A stretch of 64,000 nt of DNA from Listeria cossartiae subsp. cossartiae (GTDB lineage Bacteria > Bacillota > Bacilli > Lactobacillales > Listeriaceae): positions 620,001 to 684,000 of the forward strand of contig NZ_JAASUI010000001.1 in the NCBI RefSeq assembly GCF_014224155.1. Reading direction: 5' to 3'. Below, piece by piece: positions 15,769-25,599 of this stretch. The notes under the pieces are model-generated. The model worked only from the letters and a program-made list of their open reading frames with translations, searched no databases and was not told the DNA's origin. Each line of letters opens with the position of its first letter. Position 1 is the stretch's first letter. The translations under genes were made by a program, and so were the position numbers.

Positions 15769-17094
15769 ATGTCGAGTAAAAACAAACAATCTTTTATGAA
15801 CCGTTTTATCGCTTTTATGGAGAAGTATTTTGAGCCTGTCGCAGCTAGAATTGAAAAGCAACGCCATATTTCCTCAATAAAAAATGGGATGATTGCTTTG
15901 ATCTCGGTATTAATTATTGGGTCATTCTCGCTGATTATTTCGGCAATTGGGAATATGTTTCCGGCGGGTTCTGTTGTCAAAGAATTCTTTGTTCAAAATG
16001 CAGAAGCACTTAATTTACCGTTTCAATTTACGTTTGGACTACTATCGATTTATGCAGCAATAACGATTTCTTACAGCCACGCGAAACAAATGAAAGTCCC
16101 TGTGTTACATAGTGTGATGGCTGCTGTTATGGTAACGCTAATCCTCAATACAAAAATGGTTGACGGCGTTCTTAATACGGCATTCCTCGATTCAAGAGGG
16201 CTATTTATCGCCATTTTCGCAGCACTTATTTCTGTAGAACTTATCGGCTTATTTATTAGAAAAAATATTACGATTCGTATTAAAGGTCTACCAGCAGGAA
16301 TCGCGACAACGTTTGAAGCAATTATTCCGCTCGTAGTATTACTGTTCAGTGCAGTAGGTTTAAGTATTTTAATGCAAAGTGTGACTAGTGGGCAAATTAT
16401 TCCGGAAGCCTTTACGACGATGCTAGCGCCAGCGATTAATAGTATTGATACGCCTTATGCAGTTTTCCTTATTTGTTTCCTTGAAATGCTATTCTGGTTT
16501 ATCGGTCTAAATGGTTATGCAATTTTGATTGGCTTTGTACTTCCATTTATGACACAATATTTAGGAGCAAACGCGGCTGCATATGCGGCGGGAGAACCAA
16601 TTCCTCACGTATTTGCACCAAACTTCTGGGATTACTTCATGGGATTCTCTGGTTCAGGTATTACAGGTGCCTTAGTTATCCTCGCGCTATTTAGTAAATC
16701 AAGAGAACTAAAAGCAGTCGGGAAAGTATCCGTCGTTCCAGCGATCTTCACGATTTCTGAGCCAGTTGTGTTCGGTTTACCAATCTGTTTTAACCCGTAT
16801 TTATTTATTCCGTTCGTACTAGGAACGCCAATTTTAGCGGTAGGGCAATGGTTTGTGTTCCACTTTGGTTGGGTTCGCCCGCCGATTGCGAATGTTGGTG
16901 GCACACCGATTCCACTCGCGCAGTATTTGGCGACAATGGACTGGCGAGCAATTATTTTAATTATCGTCGTTCTCGCGGCAGCCGTTTGTATGTACTATCC
17001 ATTCTTTAAAATGTATGAAAAGAGCTTGATCAAAGAGGAAACAGTTGTATCAGAACGCCAAGCAGCACATGATGCACTGGACTTGGATTTCTAA
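15769..17094 (+). CDS. PTS cellobiose-family IIC permease
   Basis: 441 residues with about ten membrane segments. The conserved NEP-like region reads FTISEPVVFGLPICFNPYLFIPF, and FWFIGLNGYA marks the other family motif. It carries the sugar across the membrane while IIB phosphorylates it. GTGGAGGG lies 7 bases before ATG 15769; the in-frame GTG at 15754 is part of that ribosome site. The substrate is unknown; the adjoining NagB-like and isomerase genes suggest an amino sugar or sugar derivative. Confidence 0.88.
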   Translation: MSSKNKQSFMNRFIAFMEKYFEPVAARIEKQRHISSIKNGMIALISVLIIGSFSLIISAIGNMFPAGSVVKEFFVQNAEALNLPFQFTFGLLSIYAAITISYSHAKQMKVPVLHSVMAAVMVTLILNTKMVDGVLNTAFLDSRGLFIAIFAALISVELIGLFIRKNITIRIKGLPAGIATTFEAIIPLVVLLFSAVGLSILMQSVTSGQIIPEAFTTMLAPAINSIDTPYAVFLICFLEMLFWFIGLNGYAILIGFVLPFMTQYLGANAAAYAAGEPIPHVFAPNFWDYFMGFSGSGITGALVILALFSKSRELKAVGKVSVVPAIFTISEPVVFGLPICFNPYLFIPFVLGTPILAVGQWFVFHFGWVRPPIANVGGTPIPLAQYLATMDWRAIILIIVVLAAAVCMYYPFFKMYEKSLIKEETVVSERQAAHDALDLDF

Positions 17095-17115
17095 TAGAGA
17101 AAGGTTGATTTAAAA

Positions 17116-17844
17116 ATGAAACTAGTTATTAATGAAAATGAGCAAGTCGTGGCGGAAACGGTGAGCCAAAGAATCATTGAATTAGTAAAGGAAAAACCTG
17201 CGAGCTTAATTTGTATCGCTGGTGGGGATACACCTTTACTGACGATAGAGGCGCTCATTAAAGCGAATCAAGCCGGTGAAGTAGATTTCAGCCAAACGCA
17301 ATTTGTTGGTTTGGATGAATGGATTGGCTTAGGTCGCGAAACAAAAGGTAGCTGTATTCAAACGCTATATGATGCATTTTTTGACCGTTTAAAAAATGTA
17401 TCCAGCGAACAAATTTGCTTTTTCGATGGGAAGGCAACGAGTTTAACGGATGAATGTGCTCGGGTAGACGCATTTATCGACGAGCGTGGCGGGATGGATT
17501 TTATCTTGCTGGGGATTGGTCTTAACGGTCATATTGGCTTTAATGAGCCGTTTGTGCCGGTGGATGTGAATTGCCATGTTGTGGAACTGGATGATGTTAC
17601 GAAACGCGTCATGAGTAAATATTTCGATACAGATTTGCCGTTAACACACGGAATATCACTTGGGATGCAACAAATTTTAGCAGCAAAAGAGATTTATTTA
17701 GTAGCAACAGGCGAGAAAAAAATCGATATCGTGAAACAAGTTGTGGAAAAAGAACCAACTGTAGCGATTCCGGCAACACTCGTAAAAGAAGCAAATACAA
17801 CGCTTGTGGTCGACAAAATAGCGGCAAGTGGGGTGGAAGCATAA
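17116..17844 (+). CDS. Glucosamine-6-phosphate deaminase/isomerase-like protein (NagB family)
   Basis: 242 residues. The phosphate loop CIAGGDTPL, GLDEW with the catalytic Asp and Glu, and GIGLNGHIGFNEP with the ring-opening His are all present, so it should be an active aldose-ketose isomerase of the NagB/6-phosphogluconolactonase fold. NagB converts glucosamine-6-phosphate to fructose-6-phosphate and ammonia. It is a paralogue placed in a PTS operon, so a related substrate is possible. The stop overlaps the next ATG by one base. Confidence 0.82.
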   Translation: MKLVINENEQVVAETVSQRIIELVKEKPASLICIAGGDTPLLTIEALIKANQAGEVDFSQTQFVGLDEWIGLGRETKGSCIQTLYDAFFDRLKNVSSEQICFFDGKATSLTDECARVDAFIDERGGMDFILLGIGLNGHIGFNEPFVPVDVNCHVVELDDVTKRVMSKYFDTDLPLTHGISLGMQQILAAKEIYLVATGEKKIDIVKQVVEKEPTVAIPATLVKEANTTLVVDKIAASGVEA

Positions 17845-18797
17845 TGGAAAAGATTATCGTACAAGGTCGTAAAAATGGTCAGAAAATCGAAATAGCTTGC
17901 TCCAATTTAGTGATGGGCGCCGGAGATTTCTTACGGGCAGATAACATGGATTTTGCTGGTCCAGTGTTGGATCAATATTTCGAAATGGGCGGGAATATTT
18001 TTGATACGGCGCGCCATTATCGTCATAGCGAAAAAGCGATTGGTACTTGGATGGACGCGCGCGGCAACCGTGATAGCGTGATTATCCAAACGAAAGGTGG
18101 ACATCCGGTACGGGAAGCAAGCGATGTGCCGCGTGTCACTCCAGAAGCTATCCATGAAGATATTTCTGTTAGTTTAGATACGTTGAAAACCGATCATGTG
18201 GAGCTGTTTGCCTTACATCGTGATAATCCAGAAGTAGAAGTGGGAGCTATCATGGAAGCGATGCACAAAGAAGTTGAGGATGGCCGTGTTTATGCGATTG
18301 GACTTTCAAACTGGGAGCTACCGCGTATTATCGAAGCGAATGAATATGCGGTTAGTCACGGTTTGACGCCACTCAGCTTTAACAGTCCTAATTTTAGTTT
18401 GGCAAAAGTGAATCGACCACGCTGGGAAAATTGTGTTTCGGCAAATGAAGAGATGATTCGCTGGCATGAGGCGACTGGTTTGCCATTATTTTCTTGGTCA
18501 TCCCAAGCTGGCGGTTTTTTCTCAGGTAGATTTTCCAAGGAAGATACGAGCGATACGGAAATGGTGGAAGTGTATTATAGTGAGGCGAACTGGGAACGAT
18601 ACAGCCGCGCGAAGCAACTTGCTAAGAAAAAAGGCTGCTCACCGATTCAAATTTCGCTTGCTTATGTTCTAACGCAATCTTTCCCGACAGCCGCAGTTAT
18701 CGGTCCAGAAAATGCTTCGGAACTTCAATCTTCTGTTTCAGCAGCCGGAATTAAGTTAACAGAGTCTGAGGTTGATTGGCTGGATTTGAAGGCATAA
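17844..18797 (+). CDS. Aldo-keto reductase
   Basis: 317 residues, TIM barrel. The catalytic tetrad is visible: Asp of NIFDTARHY, Tyr of ARHYRHSE, Lys of IIQTKGGHP and His of LFALHRDN. The NADP(H)-binding end is near AAVIGPENASEL. Members reduce sugar aldehydes or ketones. Translation is coupled to the preceding gene by TAATG overlap, so it presumably acts on the same imported sugar. Confidence 0.85.
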   Translation: MEKIIVQGRKNGQKIEIACSNLVMGAGDFLRADNMDFAGPVLDQYFEMGGNIFDTARHYRHSEKAIGTWMDARGNRDSVIIQTKGGHPVREASDVPRVTPEAIHEDISVSLDTLKTDHVELFALHRDNPEVEVGAIMEAMHKEVEDGRVYAIGLSNWELPRIIEANEYAVSHGLTPLSFNSPNFSLAKVNRPRWENCVSANEEMIRWHEATGLPLFSWSSQAGGFFSGRFSKEDTSDTEMVEVYYSEANWERYSRAKQLAKKKGCSPIQISLAYVLTQSFPTAAVIGPENASELQSSVSAAGIKLTESEVDWLDLKA

Positions 18798-18814
18798 GGA
18801 AAGGCGGAGAAAAA

Positions 18815-19582
18815 ATGGATATGAAAGAAAAAATAGCGGTTCAACTTTATTCTGTACGAAAAGAAATGGAGCGCGATTTAGAAGGAACGCTCCGGAAAAT
18901 TCACGAAATCGGCTTTCATTATGTGCAACTCGACGGCATGCGCGGCAATGACCCTGCGGAGGTACGCCGTTTACTGCAAAAATATGAGTTAAAAGTGATT
19001 GGTATGCACATGAAGCATGATCGTTTTATGAATGATTTAGACGGAATTATTGCAGAAGCGTATTACTTTGATTGTAAAACTGTTTTTGATAAATATATCG
19101 AAGAAGAGGACCAAACAACAGCGGGATACAAGGCAACAAAAGCTGCGTTAATTAATGCGGCAGAAAAGCTACACGCGCTTGGTTTTCGCATCGGCTTGCA
19201 CAATCCGGAATATGATTTTAACGAATGTATTGAAGGGCGTAGAGTAATGGATTTTATTACGGATCCAGTTAATGGCATTTGTATTTATGCCGAACCAGAT
19301 ACTTATTGGATAAGAGCGGCTGGACATGATGAAGTTGAATTTATCAAGCGTTACAGTGGTCGCGCGCCGATTGTTCATATGAAAGATTTTGTGAGTGGTT
19401 TCGAACTAGAAGATATGGACAATAACCTTGTCGAAATCGGGGAAGGCGAAGTGGATTTCCGCGCTATTATGAAATGGGGCGAAACAAACGGCGTCGAATA
19501 CTACTGCATCGAGCAAGATAGATCCAAACGCGATATGTTCGAAACACTAGAAGCTAGCTATCACTACTTATTACATCTATAA
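18815..19582 (+). CDS. Sugar-phosphate isomerase/epimerase-like TIM-barrel protein
   Basis: 255 residues of the xylose-isomerase-like superfamily. IAVQLYSVRKEME at the N terminus, GLHNPEYDF, GICIYAEPDTYW and HMKDFVSG match the metal-binding strands of this family, and GEGEVDFRAIM is the usual C-terminal segment. Reactions in the family include isomerisation and epimerisation of sugars or inositols. The last gene of the PTS operon, 17 bases after the reductase. The start at 18815 is 5 bases from GGAG; ATG 18821 is an alternative. Confidence 0.8.
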   Translation: MDMKEKIAVQLYSVRKEMERDLEGTLRKIHEIGFHYVQLDGMRGNDPAEVRRLLQKYELKVIGMHMKHDRFMNDLDGIIAEAYYFDCKTVFDKYIEEEDQTTAGYKATKAALINAAEKLHALGFRIGLHNPEYDFNECIEGRRVMDFITDPVNGICIYAEPDTYWIRAAGHDEVEFIKRYSGRAPIVHMKDFVSGFELEDMDNNLVEIGEGEVDFRAIMKWGETNGVEYYCIEQDRSKRDMFETLEASYHYLLHL

Positions 19583-19587
19583 AAAAA

Positions 19588-19617
19588 GAAACGTCAGACT
19601 TATTCTGGCGTTTTTTT
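19588..19617 (+). terminator. Rho-independent terminator of the PTS operon
   Basis: AAACGTCAGA pairs with TTCTGGCGTTT around CTTA, followed by a T-run. Confidence 0.85.
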
Positions 19618-19637
19618 GTGCGCAAAATCTTTGTACC

Positions 19638-19663
19638 GTTTTTAACAAGCATGTTGTGGGAAC
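19638..19663 (+). promoter_or_regulatory. Sigma-B-type promoter of the wall protein
   Basis: GTTT (19638-19641) and GGGAAC (19658-19663) are separated by 16 bases, close to the Listeria sigma-B consensus of GTTT with GGGWAT at about 13-16. The orthologous wall-protein gene is known as a member of the sigma-B regulon in L. monocytogenes. Confidence 0.65.
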
Positions 19664-19698
19664 TATAAAGGTAGATGTTTTAAGGGGGAATGAAACAA

Positions 19699-21087
19699 AT
19701 GAAAAAAAGATGGCTGATTTTTGCAATTCTATTTTTAATTGCAAGTGGATTTTTAAGTCCAAAAGCAGAAGCTGCAACAGATTATGGGAGCAGTTTCTTT
19801 ACAAATGTAGCTTTACAAAATCAAAACGGGGTACCAGCAACCAATTTTAAAGAAAATAGTAGGGTGCGAGTGGCATATGATTTTGTGATTACACAGCCAG
19901 TTACAAGCGGAGAAACCATGACATTAACCATCCCCAACCAGCTGAAATTGATTAATTTTGGTGGATTTCCTGTAGATGATGCTGCGGGAAATACTATCGC
20001 CAACGCAACGATTGATCCAACAACGGGAACCATCACCTTGACTTTTACCGATTACGTTAATACACATACAGATTTAAGTGGCAGCCTTTTTTACAACGCA
20101 ACGTTTAACAGCAAAAATATTCAAACAGATCAAGTGAATCCGATTCTTTTTCCTGTGAAAAATACGACCGAAACGATAAATGCTTTTATTGGCAAAGTGA
20201 ATACTGGTGGCGGAACAGGTTCGCCGACAATCGTTTTTAAACAAGGGCGAATGGATGACAAAGACAACAGTATTTTGCATTGGACTGTTACTTTAAATAA
20301 TGCTTTAACGCCGATTGATAATGCGATTTATACGGATACACTCGGTTCAGGTCAAAATCTGATTGGTAGTGCAACAATCAAATACCGCGATGCCAATAAA
20401 AAAGTCATCAAGACAAATATCCAACCGATTACACTGGACCCTGACCGCAATTTTGAACTATCAATAGGAACATTAAACAATCAATCTATCGTCATTACTT
20501 ACGATACGAAAATTACGACAAAACAAAAGAGCTATACGAATAAAGCAACTCTTTCTGGTGACAATTTAGATCCCGTTTCGAGAAATGCAACGGTTAATGA
20601 TTACAGCAGCGGCGGACAAGGATCAGGAACTGCACCGCCAGTCAAAGAAGAACCGCCATTCATTCCAGCCGAAAAGCAACCGATTGAAAAAACAGTCGAA
20701 ACAGACTTTGGCCCACTGGAAGTTGTCAAAGATTCCGAACAAAATGGCAAAATCAAAGTTATTTACAAAGTGAAAAGTGGCGATACATTACCCGGCGTAG
20801 CGAAAAAATTCGATGTCACCGTTTCAGAAATAAAAGACTGGAATAATCTTACATCTGACACATTACAAACAGGGCAAAAACTGCAATTAACGATTGAAAA
20901 AACATTGCTATCAAAAATCACTGTCCCACCAGTGCAAAAAGTGACAAGCACAACGAGAGTAGATGGGGTAGTGAACGATGGTGCGACAGGTACGTTGCCG
21001 CATACAGGGGACACCAACCCGTTCATTCCGTTTGTGACGGGGTTAGGCTTGATTGCACTTGGTTTTACATTTGGACGTAGAAATTAG
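19699..21087 (+). CDS. LPXTG-anchored cell-wall surface protein with LysM
   Basis: 462 residues, matching what I recall as Lmo0880. Signal peptide ([20 protein letters not shown], cleavage after AEA). Two adhesin-type beta domains (about 30-300) like those of collagen-binding MSCRAMMs. A proline/glutamate-rich linker, a LysM motif ([16 protein letters not shown], about 355-400), then sorting signal LPHTG at 433-437, a hydrophobic segment and GRRN tail for sortase A. LysM could bind peptidoglycan as well. AAGGGGG is 10 bases before ATG 19699 and only 1 before ATG 19690. Sigma-B-type promoter upstream. Confidence 0.9.
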   Translation: MKKRWLIFAILFLIASGFLSPKAEAATDYGSSFFTNVALQNQNGVPATNFKENSRVRVAYDFVITQPVTSGETMTLTIPNQLKLINFGGFPVDDAAGNTIANATIDPTTGTITLTFTDYVNTHTDLSGSLFYNATFNSKNIQTDQVNPILFPVKNTTETINAFIGKVNTGGGTGSPTIVFKQGRMDDKDNSILHWTVTLNNALTPIDNAIYTDTLGSGQNLIGSATIKYRDANKKVIKTNIQPITLDPDRNFELSIGTLNNQSIVITYDTKITTKQKSYTNKATLSGDNLDPVSRNATVNDYSSGGQGSGTAPPVKEEPPFIPAEKQPIEKTVETDFGPLEVVKDSEQNGKIKVIYKVKSGDTLPGVAKKFDVTVSEIKDWNNLTSDTLQTGQKLQLTIEKTLLSKITVPPVQKVTSTTRVDGVVNDGATGTLPHTGDTNPFIPFVTGLGLIALGFTFGRRN

Positions 21088-21088
21088 A

Positions 21089-21132
21089 AAAACAGGAAGC
21101 GCTTGAGTAAAACTAGCGCTTCCTGTTTTTTT
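21089..21132. terminator. Bidirectional terminator between convergent surface-protein genes
   Basis: AAACAGGAAGCGCT pairs perfectly with AGCGCTTCCTGTTT around an 11-base loop. It has an A-run before and a T-run after, and touches the stop of the minus-strand gene. Confidence 0.9.
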
Positions 21133-21607
21133 ATAAAAGATGACCTTTTTTTCGCTGCGTCATCATTTGATTTTTAGAAGGATTATGAAACGATTTAGAG
21201 CCTTTCTTTGGCTTTTCTGGAAGGTTAATCGTGATGGTTTTGCTCTCGGTCGTTCCATCTGCCATTGTTGCTGTAAGCGTAACTAAATTATTGCCAGGTT
21301 GCAAATTAGCTAAAGTAAATTGGTGGTTTTCGGTGCTACCAGCAATTGTTTGCGTTTCGTTATTGGTTTCGACTGTAATCGTTGCTGCGGCTTCGGTTAC
21401 GAACATTAATTCCGCGCTATTTTTCGTCGTTTCGATATAAGGGTCTTGGATAGAATAAGGAAGAAACATTTCCATTAATTCGCTCGTTGTTGCCGTTGTA
21501 TAAGTGGTTTCAGTAGCTTCTTTTTGCGCGTGGGCTATTTCTGGAAGCCAGTTTAATGTGAGCGACAAAAGCGCAATTATTACTAAAATATAACCTTTTT
21601 TCTTCAT
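21131..21607 (-). CDS. Secreted protein with one Ig-like/cadherin-like domain
   Basis: 158 residues. Signal peptide to about residue 26 (cleavage near AHA-Q). The central part (about 60-125) has the pattern of a bacterial beta-sandwich that ends TATMADGTTESKTITINL. The C-terminal 30 residues are basic (PKKGSKSFHNPSKNQ, MTQRKKGHLL) and may hold the protein in the cell wall by charge. No LPXTG motif. AGGGG lies about 8 bases before ATG 21607; an in-frame GTG at 21614-21616 is part of that ribosome site. Function unknown. Confidence 0.7.
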   Translation of the reverse strand: MKKKGYILVIIALLSLTLNWLPEIAHAQKEATETTYTTATTSELMEMFLPYSIQDPYIETTKNSAELMFVTEAAATITVETNNETQTIAGSTENHQFTLANLQPGNNLVTLTATMADGTTESKTITINLPEKPKKGSKSFHNPSKNQMMTQRKKGHLL

Positions 21608-21742
21608 TATTCTCACCCCTTCTTGTTATATTATAAAAAACAAATATGAACAAACTATGAATAAAACATGATACTTTTAAAAAAGATCGCTTCCATTTTA
21701 GTAATTATTAACGTAAGATAAAAAGAAAAAAGGAGTAGAGCA

Positions 21743-22225
21743 ATGGAACTTGAAAATTTAGAAAAGAAATTACCGGAGAAAATTAAAACAGTTTGGCGGC
21801 AAACAGAGGGAATTGCGGTCCTTGTTTTTCTGATTTGTTCGGTTGCAGCAGCGATTATTTTGTATTATGCAGAAGTTTCGGTTTGGTGGAGCGCGATTGG
21901 CTTTGGTTTGACCGCTATCTATGCTGTATTTATCTACTTATTCATTATTCCGTTTCGTTTTGCACGTTGGAGCTATCAGATTAAACCAGACGAAATGGAA
22001 ATTCAACACGGTATCATTTTTAGAAGTCGTGTCTTAATTCCGATGATTCGCATTCAACACGTGGAAACAGAGCAAGGCCCACTACTTAGAAGACAAAAAT
22101 TAGTTTCCTTATCAATTACAACTGCCGCAAGAACGCATAAAATTGAAGCGGTAAACGAGTCGGAGTCGGATGAACTTAGACATCATATTCTTGAACTTGT
22201 GAAGGTGGCGAAAGAAGATGTTTGA
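21743..22225 (+). CDS. Bacterial PH-domain membrane protein, YdbS type
   Basis: 160 residues. Two membrane helices (about 28-75) followed by one bacterial PH (bPH2, DUF304) domain, with YQIKPDEMEIQHGIIFRSRVLIPMIRIQHVE as its signature stretch. In B. subtilis the YdbS-YdbT pair, under sigma-W, protects against certain envelope-active antimicrobials; the same role here is inference. AAAAGGAG precedes the ATG. The gene overlaps its partner by 8 bases. Confidence 0.82.
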   Translation: MELENLEKKLPEKIKTVWRQTEGIAVLVFLICSVAAAIILYYAEVSVWWSAIGFGLTAIYAVFIYLFIIPFRFARWSYQIKPDEMEIQHGIIFRSRVLIPMIRIQHVETEQGPLLRRQKLVSLSITTAARTHKIEAVNESESDELRHHILELVKVAKEDV

Positions 22226-23693
22226 AGAAAGACGCCTCCATCCAATTGCCCTCATTAAAGAAATAATTACGAACGTAAGACGCAATATCGTCCCAATCGT
22301 TGTCGGATTATTTTCGGTTTTCCGAGCAATTAATAGCAATGGCTACTTACCAAACTGGGCTGTTTACTTGATTATTGTAATCGTTATTTTGCTCATTTTA
22401 ACCCCAGCCATCTTAAAATACATTACATATAAATACATGCTAGAAGACCAAGGGATTCGCATTAAATACGGTTTGATTTTCCGGAAAAACACTTACATAC
22501 CATACGAACGCATTCAAACCGTCCAAAAAAAGCAATGGTTTTTCTTCATTCCGTTTAATGTCTGCCAAGTTTTAATTGAAACAGCAGGCGGAAAAGGAAA
22601 AGCAGAAGCCGACCTAGTTGCTGTTCCTGTAGGCGTAGTCGATGAACTAAAAGACTTACGCGACGGTAAAAAAGCGGCCATTCAAGAAGTCACACCAAAA
22701 ACCGAGGAACCAGCTGTAGAAGCAGTCGAAGCGCCAGAAAAAACAGTCATGCTTCAAACAAAACAACTGATTTTAATGGCAGTCACATCTGGCGGCGTTT
22801 TCGGGACACTTATAATCGTCCTTGCGTTCATGCAACAATTCCGTGAAGTCATCCCGACCGACTGGATGGAAGCGCAAGCCGAACAACTCTGGAAAATGGG
22901 CATCATCGTGCTCATCGTTTTAATCGTCCTCATTCTTTTAGTATTGTGGGGCATTTCGATTGTGACGACCTTGTTCAAATATTTCCAGTTCAAATTGATG
23001 AAATATCCCCATTCACTTGTAGTGGAAAAAGGGCTGTTAGAACGCAATCACACAACAATTTCATTAGCGCGTATTCAAGGGATTACGATCATCGAATCCC
23101 CATTACGACAAATGCTCGGTTTAGTTGCGGTCAAAGTTATAACTGCTGGAAACTCAGGCGATGAAAAACAATCCGGCGACATTTTACTCTTACCAATTAT
23201 GAAAAAAGAGTTAGCCCTACAAACCTTAAATGAAATGCTACCAGATTATTTATTTGAAATGGAAACAATGGAGCGCGCACCAAAAACCAGTTTGCGCAGA
23301 TTTTTGCGAATTTACTTAATCTGGACAATCATCCCGGCCGCTCTTGCCAGTATATTATTTTTCCCACTCGGCTTAATCAGCATCATTTTGCCAGTTTTAG
23401 CGGGAGTAAAAGCAGTAGCCAGCTACCGCGCGACAGGTGTTTTCACGGATAAGCAAACACTTCTCGTCCAGTCGCGACCGATTTTTTCCAAATTAACGCA
23501 CATCATCCGCAAAGAGCGAATCCAAGGCTTGCGATTAAGACAGAGCATTTGGATGGAAAAAGCTGAATCCAGGCACTTAAACGTTTGGCTTAAATCAGGA
23601 AGTACGAGCGCGGAGGCCTATGTTCGCTATCTACACCAAGACCAAGCCATCGCCATCTACAACTGGTACAGCCCATCCAAAACAACTAATTAA
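22218..23693 (+). CDS. Bacterial PH-domain membrane protein, YdbT type
   Basis: 491 residues. Three bPH2 domains alternate with pairs of membrane helices: about 40-150, 190-330 and 370-480. Each has the family phrase (DQGIRIKYGLIFRKNTYIPYERIQTV and KYPHSLVVEKGLLERN are examples). Partner of the preceding gene, with which it overlaps by 8 bases; together they probably form one envelope-protection complex. Confidence 0.82.
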   Translation: MFEERRLHPIALIKEIITNVRRNIVPIVVGLFSVFRAINSNGYLPNWAVYLIIVIVILLILTPAILKYITYKYMLEDQGIRIKYGLIFRKNTYIPYERIQTVQKKQWFFFIPFNVCQVLIETAGGKGKAEADLVAVPVGVVDELKDLRDGKKAAIQEVTPKTEEPAVEAVEAPEKTVMLQTKQLILMAVTSGGVFGTLIIVLAFMQQFREVIPTDWMEAQAEQLWKMGIIVLIVLIVLILLVLWGISIVTTLFKYFQFKLMKYPHSLVVEKGLLERNHTTISLARIQGITIIESPLRQMLGLVAVKVITAGNSGDEKQSGDILLLPIMKKELALQTLNEMLPDYLFEMETMERAPKTSLRRFLRIYLIWTIIPAALASILFFPLGLISIILPVLAGVKAVASYRATGVFTDKQTLLVQSRPIFSKLTHIIRKERIQGLRLRQSIWMEKAESRHLNVWLKSGSTSAEAYVRYLHQDQAIAIYNWYSPSKTTN

Positions 23694-23770
23694 AAAGAGA
23701 GCACGCCACCTCCGAAAAATCTGCTGAAATAAGCACACGATTTTTCGCGGGTGGCTGCTCTTTTATTTTT
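23694..23770 (+). terminator. Large terminator hairpin
   Basis: GAGCACGCCACC pairs with GGGTGGCTGCTC, with an inner stem GAAAAATC/GATTTTTC and a T-rich tail. The stem is unusually long. Confidence 0.75.
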
Positions 23771-23843
23771 TGTTCAATTACCCGGAAATCTGGTAAAATA
23801 GATAGAATAAACGAAGCAATTGTTAGAGAGGATTGGTTAAGTA

Positions 23844-25223
23844 GTGAAACATATAGTCATTATCGGAGGCGGCCTATCGGGGCTTGCAGCAGCGTATGAA
23901 CTACAAAAAACACATCCGAATTATACTTGGGAATTAGTCGAAAAAGACGAAAAATTAGGCGGGAAATTTGAAACAGTAAAGCGCGACGGATTTTTAATTG
24001 AAAAAGGGCCGGATTCCTTTTTAGCTAGAAAGCCAGCTGGGGTGGGCTTAGTGAAGGATTTAGGACTCGAAGATAAACTAATTGCTAACGCGACGGGCAG
24101 GTCGTACATTTATCATCAAAAAGCGCTCCATCCAATTCCAGAGGGCTCAGTAATGGGAATCCCAACCGACAAACAAGCCTTGCTCGCAAGCACACTCGTA
24201 TCGGAAATTGGCAAAGCGCGGGCACTGCAAGAACCAACGATCGAACCAAACAATCAACCAAATGACCAAGCACTAGGTGATTTTTTTGAAGCACGTTTCG
24301 GCAAAGAATTAGTGAAAACAATCATCGAACCGCTGTTATCCGGAATTTACGCCGGCGATATTTATAAAATGAGTTTACGCGCCACTTTTCCACAATTTGA
24401 ACAGACGGTTAAAAAGTATGGCAATCTCATGGACGGCTTGAAAGCGAGCGGTATGCAGACGACGGGCACAAAGGCAACGGTTGGCGCTTTTCGAACGTTA
24501 GAAGGTGGACTTTCCGCATTGCCAAAAGCGATTGCGGACGCGCTGCCACCAGAAAACTTGCACACAGCGAAACAAGCAACGGCCATCACGAAAAAGAATC
24601 GCTCCTATGAAATTTCCTTCGCTGATGGAGCTAAGATGACCGCAGATGGCGTGATTATTGCCGCTACCCATGATGCGTTAATTCATTTATTAGCCAAAAC
24701 AACAACCGAACCATTTGCGGGACAACCTTTAACGACACTTGCAACTGTTTCGCTCGCATACAACGAAAACGATGTGCCGATTTTGCCAGATGGAACGGGC
24801 TACTTAGTTGCTAGAACCGCGCCATATAAAACAACAGCCTGTACATGGGTTCAGAAAAAATGGCCGCACATGGTGCCGAAAGATAAAATGTTATTACGCG
24901 GTTTTGTAGGTAAAGCTGGTGAAACATGGTTAGAACAAGCAAGCGATGAAGCCATCGTCACGGCTGTTCTGTCGGATTATGCGGAAATAATGGACCTCCA
25001 TGCCGCGCCACTTTTTTATGAAGTGAGCCGAATGAAATCAGCGATGCCGCAATACTTAGTCAACCATCAAGACCGTTTAAAACAATTGAAAAAGAACATA
25101 AAAGCAGATTATCCGGGCGTTTATTTTGCCGGAATGAGCTACGAAGGCGTTGGAATCCCAGACTGTATCGCGGGAGCACAAACGGCTGTTACTGCATTAG
25201 CAGACTACTTGGAAGAGGTGTAA
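23844..25223 (+). CDS. cgoX: Coproporphyrinogen III oxidase (CgoX/HemY)
   Basis: 459 residues. The FAD site IIGGGLSGLAAAYEL is at the N terminus, then GGKFETVKRDGFLIEKGPDSFLA, the family's second FAD segment, and YFAGMSYEGVGIPDCIAG at the C terminus. In Gram-positive bacteria this enzyme oxidises coproporphyrinogen III to coproporphyrin III in the coproporphyrin-dependent heme pathway; older annotations call it protoporphyrinogen oxidase. GTG start behind GAGAGGA. acpS follows directly. Confidence 0.92.
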   Translation: MKHIVIIGGGLSGLAAAYELQKTHPNYTWELVEKDEKLGGKFETVKRDGFLIEKGPDSFLARKPAGVGLVKDLGLEDKLIANATGRSYIYHQKALHPIPEGSVMGIPTDKQALLASTLVSEIGKARALQEPTIEPNNQPNDQALGDFFEARFGKELVKTIIEPLLSGIYAGDIYKMSLRATFPQFEQTVKKYGNLMDGLKASGMQTTGTKATVGAFRTLEGGLSALPKAIADALPPENLHTAKQATAITKKNRSYEISFADGAKMTADGVIIAATHDALIHLLAKTTTEPFAGQPLTTLATVSLAYNENDVPILPDGTGYLVARTAPYKTTACTWVQKKWPHMVPKDKMLLRGFVGKAGETWLEQASDEAIVTAVLSDYAEIMDLHAAPLFYEVSRMKSAMPQYLVNHQDRLKQLKKNIKADYPGVYFAGMSYEGVGIPDCIAGAQTAVTALADYLEEV

Positions 25224-25224
25224 C

Positions 25225-25581
25225 ATGATTAAAGGAATCGGACTAGATATGATTGATTTAGATCGCGTAAAACAAGTGGTGGAGAAGAATCCACGTTTTA
25301 TCGAGCGCGTTTTAACCGAAAAAGAAATTAAGCAATTTGAAAAATACGAAGGTGGGCGCAAAATCGAATTTTTAGCTGGTCGTTTTGCTGCCAAAGAAGC
25401 GTATGCCAAAGCAAACGGAACTGGTTTCGGGAAACATTTAAGTTTTACGGATGTGGAGATTTTGCAAGTAGAAGATGGGCGACCGCACGTTACTTTGCCA
25501 GCAAAACCGGGTGAAAATGTTTTTGTAAGCATTACCCACACAGCTAGATCAGCCGCAGCGCAAGTGATAATTGAAATATAG
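25225..25581 (+). CDS. acpS: Holo-[acyl-carrier-protein] synthase
   Basis: 118 residues, standard length. GLDMIDLDRV holds the Mg-binding Asp and FAAKEAYAKANGTG is the second family motif with Glu and Lys. It transfers 4'-phosphopantetheine from CoA to acyl carrier protein, starting fatty-acid synthesis. It begins one base after the cgoX stop and precedes alr, the same neighbourhood as in other Bacillales. Confidence 0.95.
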   Translation: MIKGIGLDMIDLDRVKQVVEKNPRFIERVLTEKEIKQFEKYEGGRKIEFLAGRFAAKEAYAKANGTGFGKHLSFTDVEILQVEDGRPHVTLPAKPGENVFVSITHTARSAAAQVIIEI

Positions 25582-25599
25582 AAAGGAACGTGAACGATC

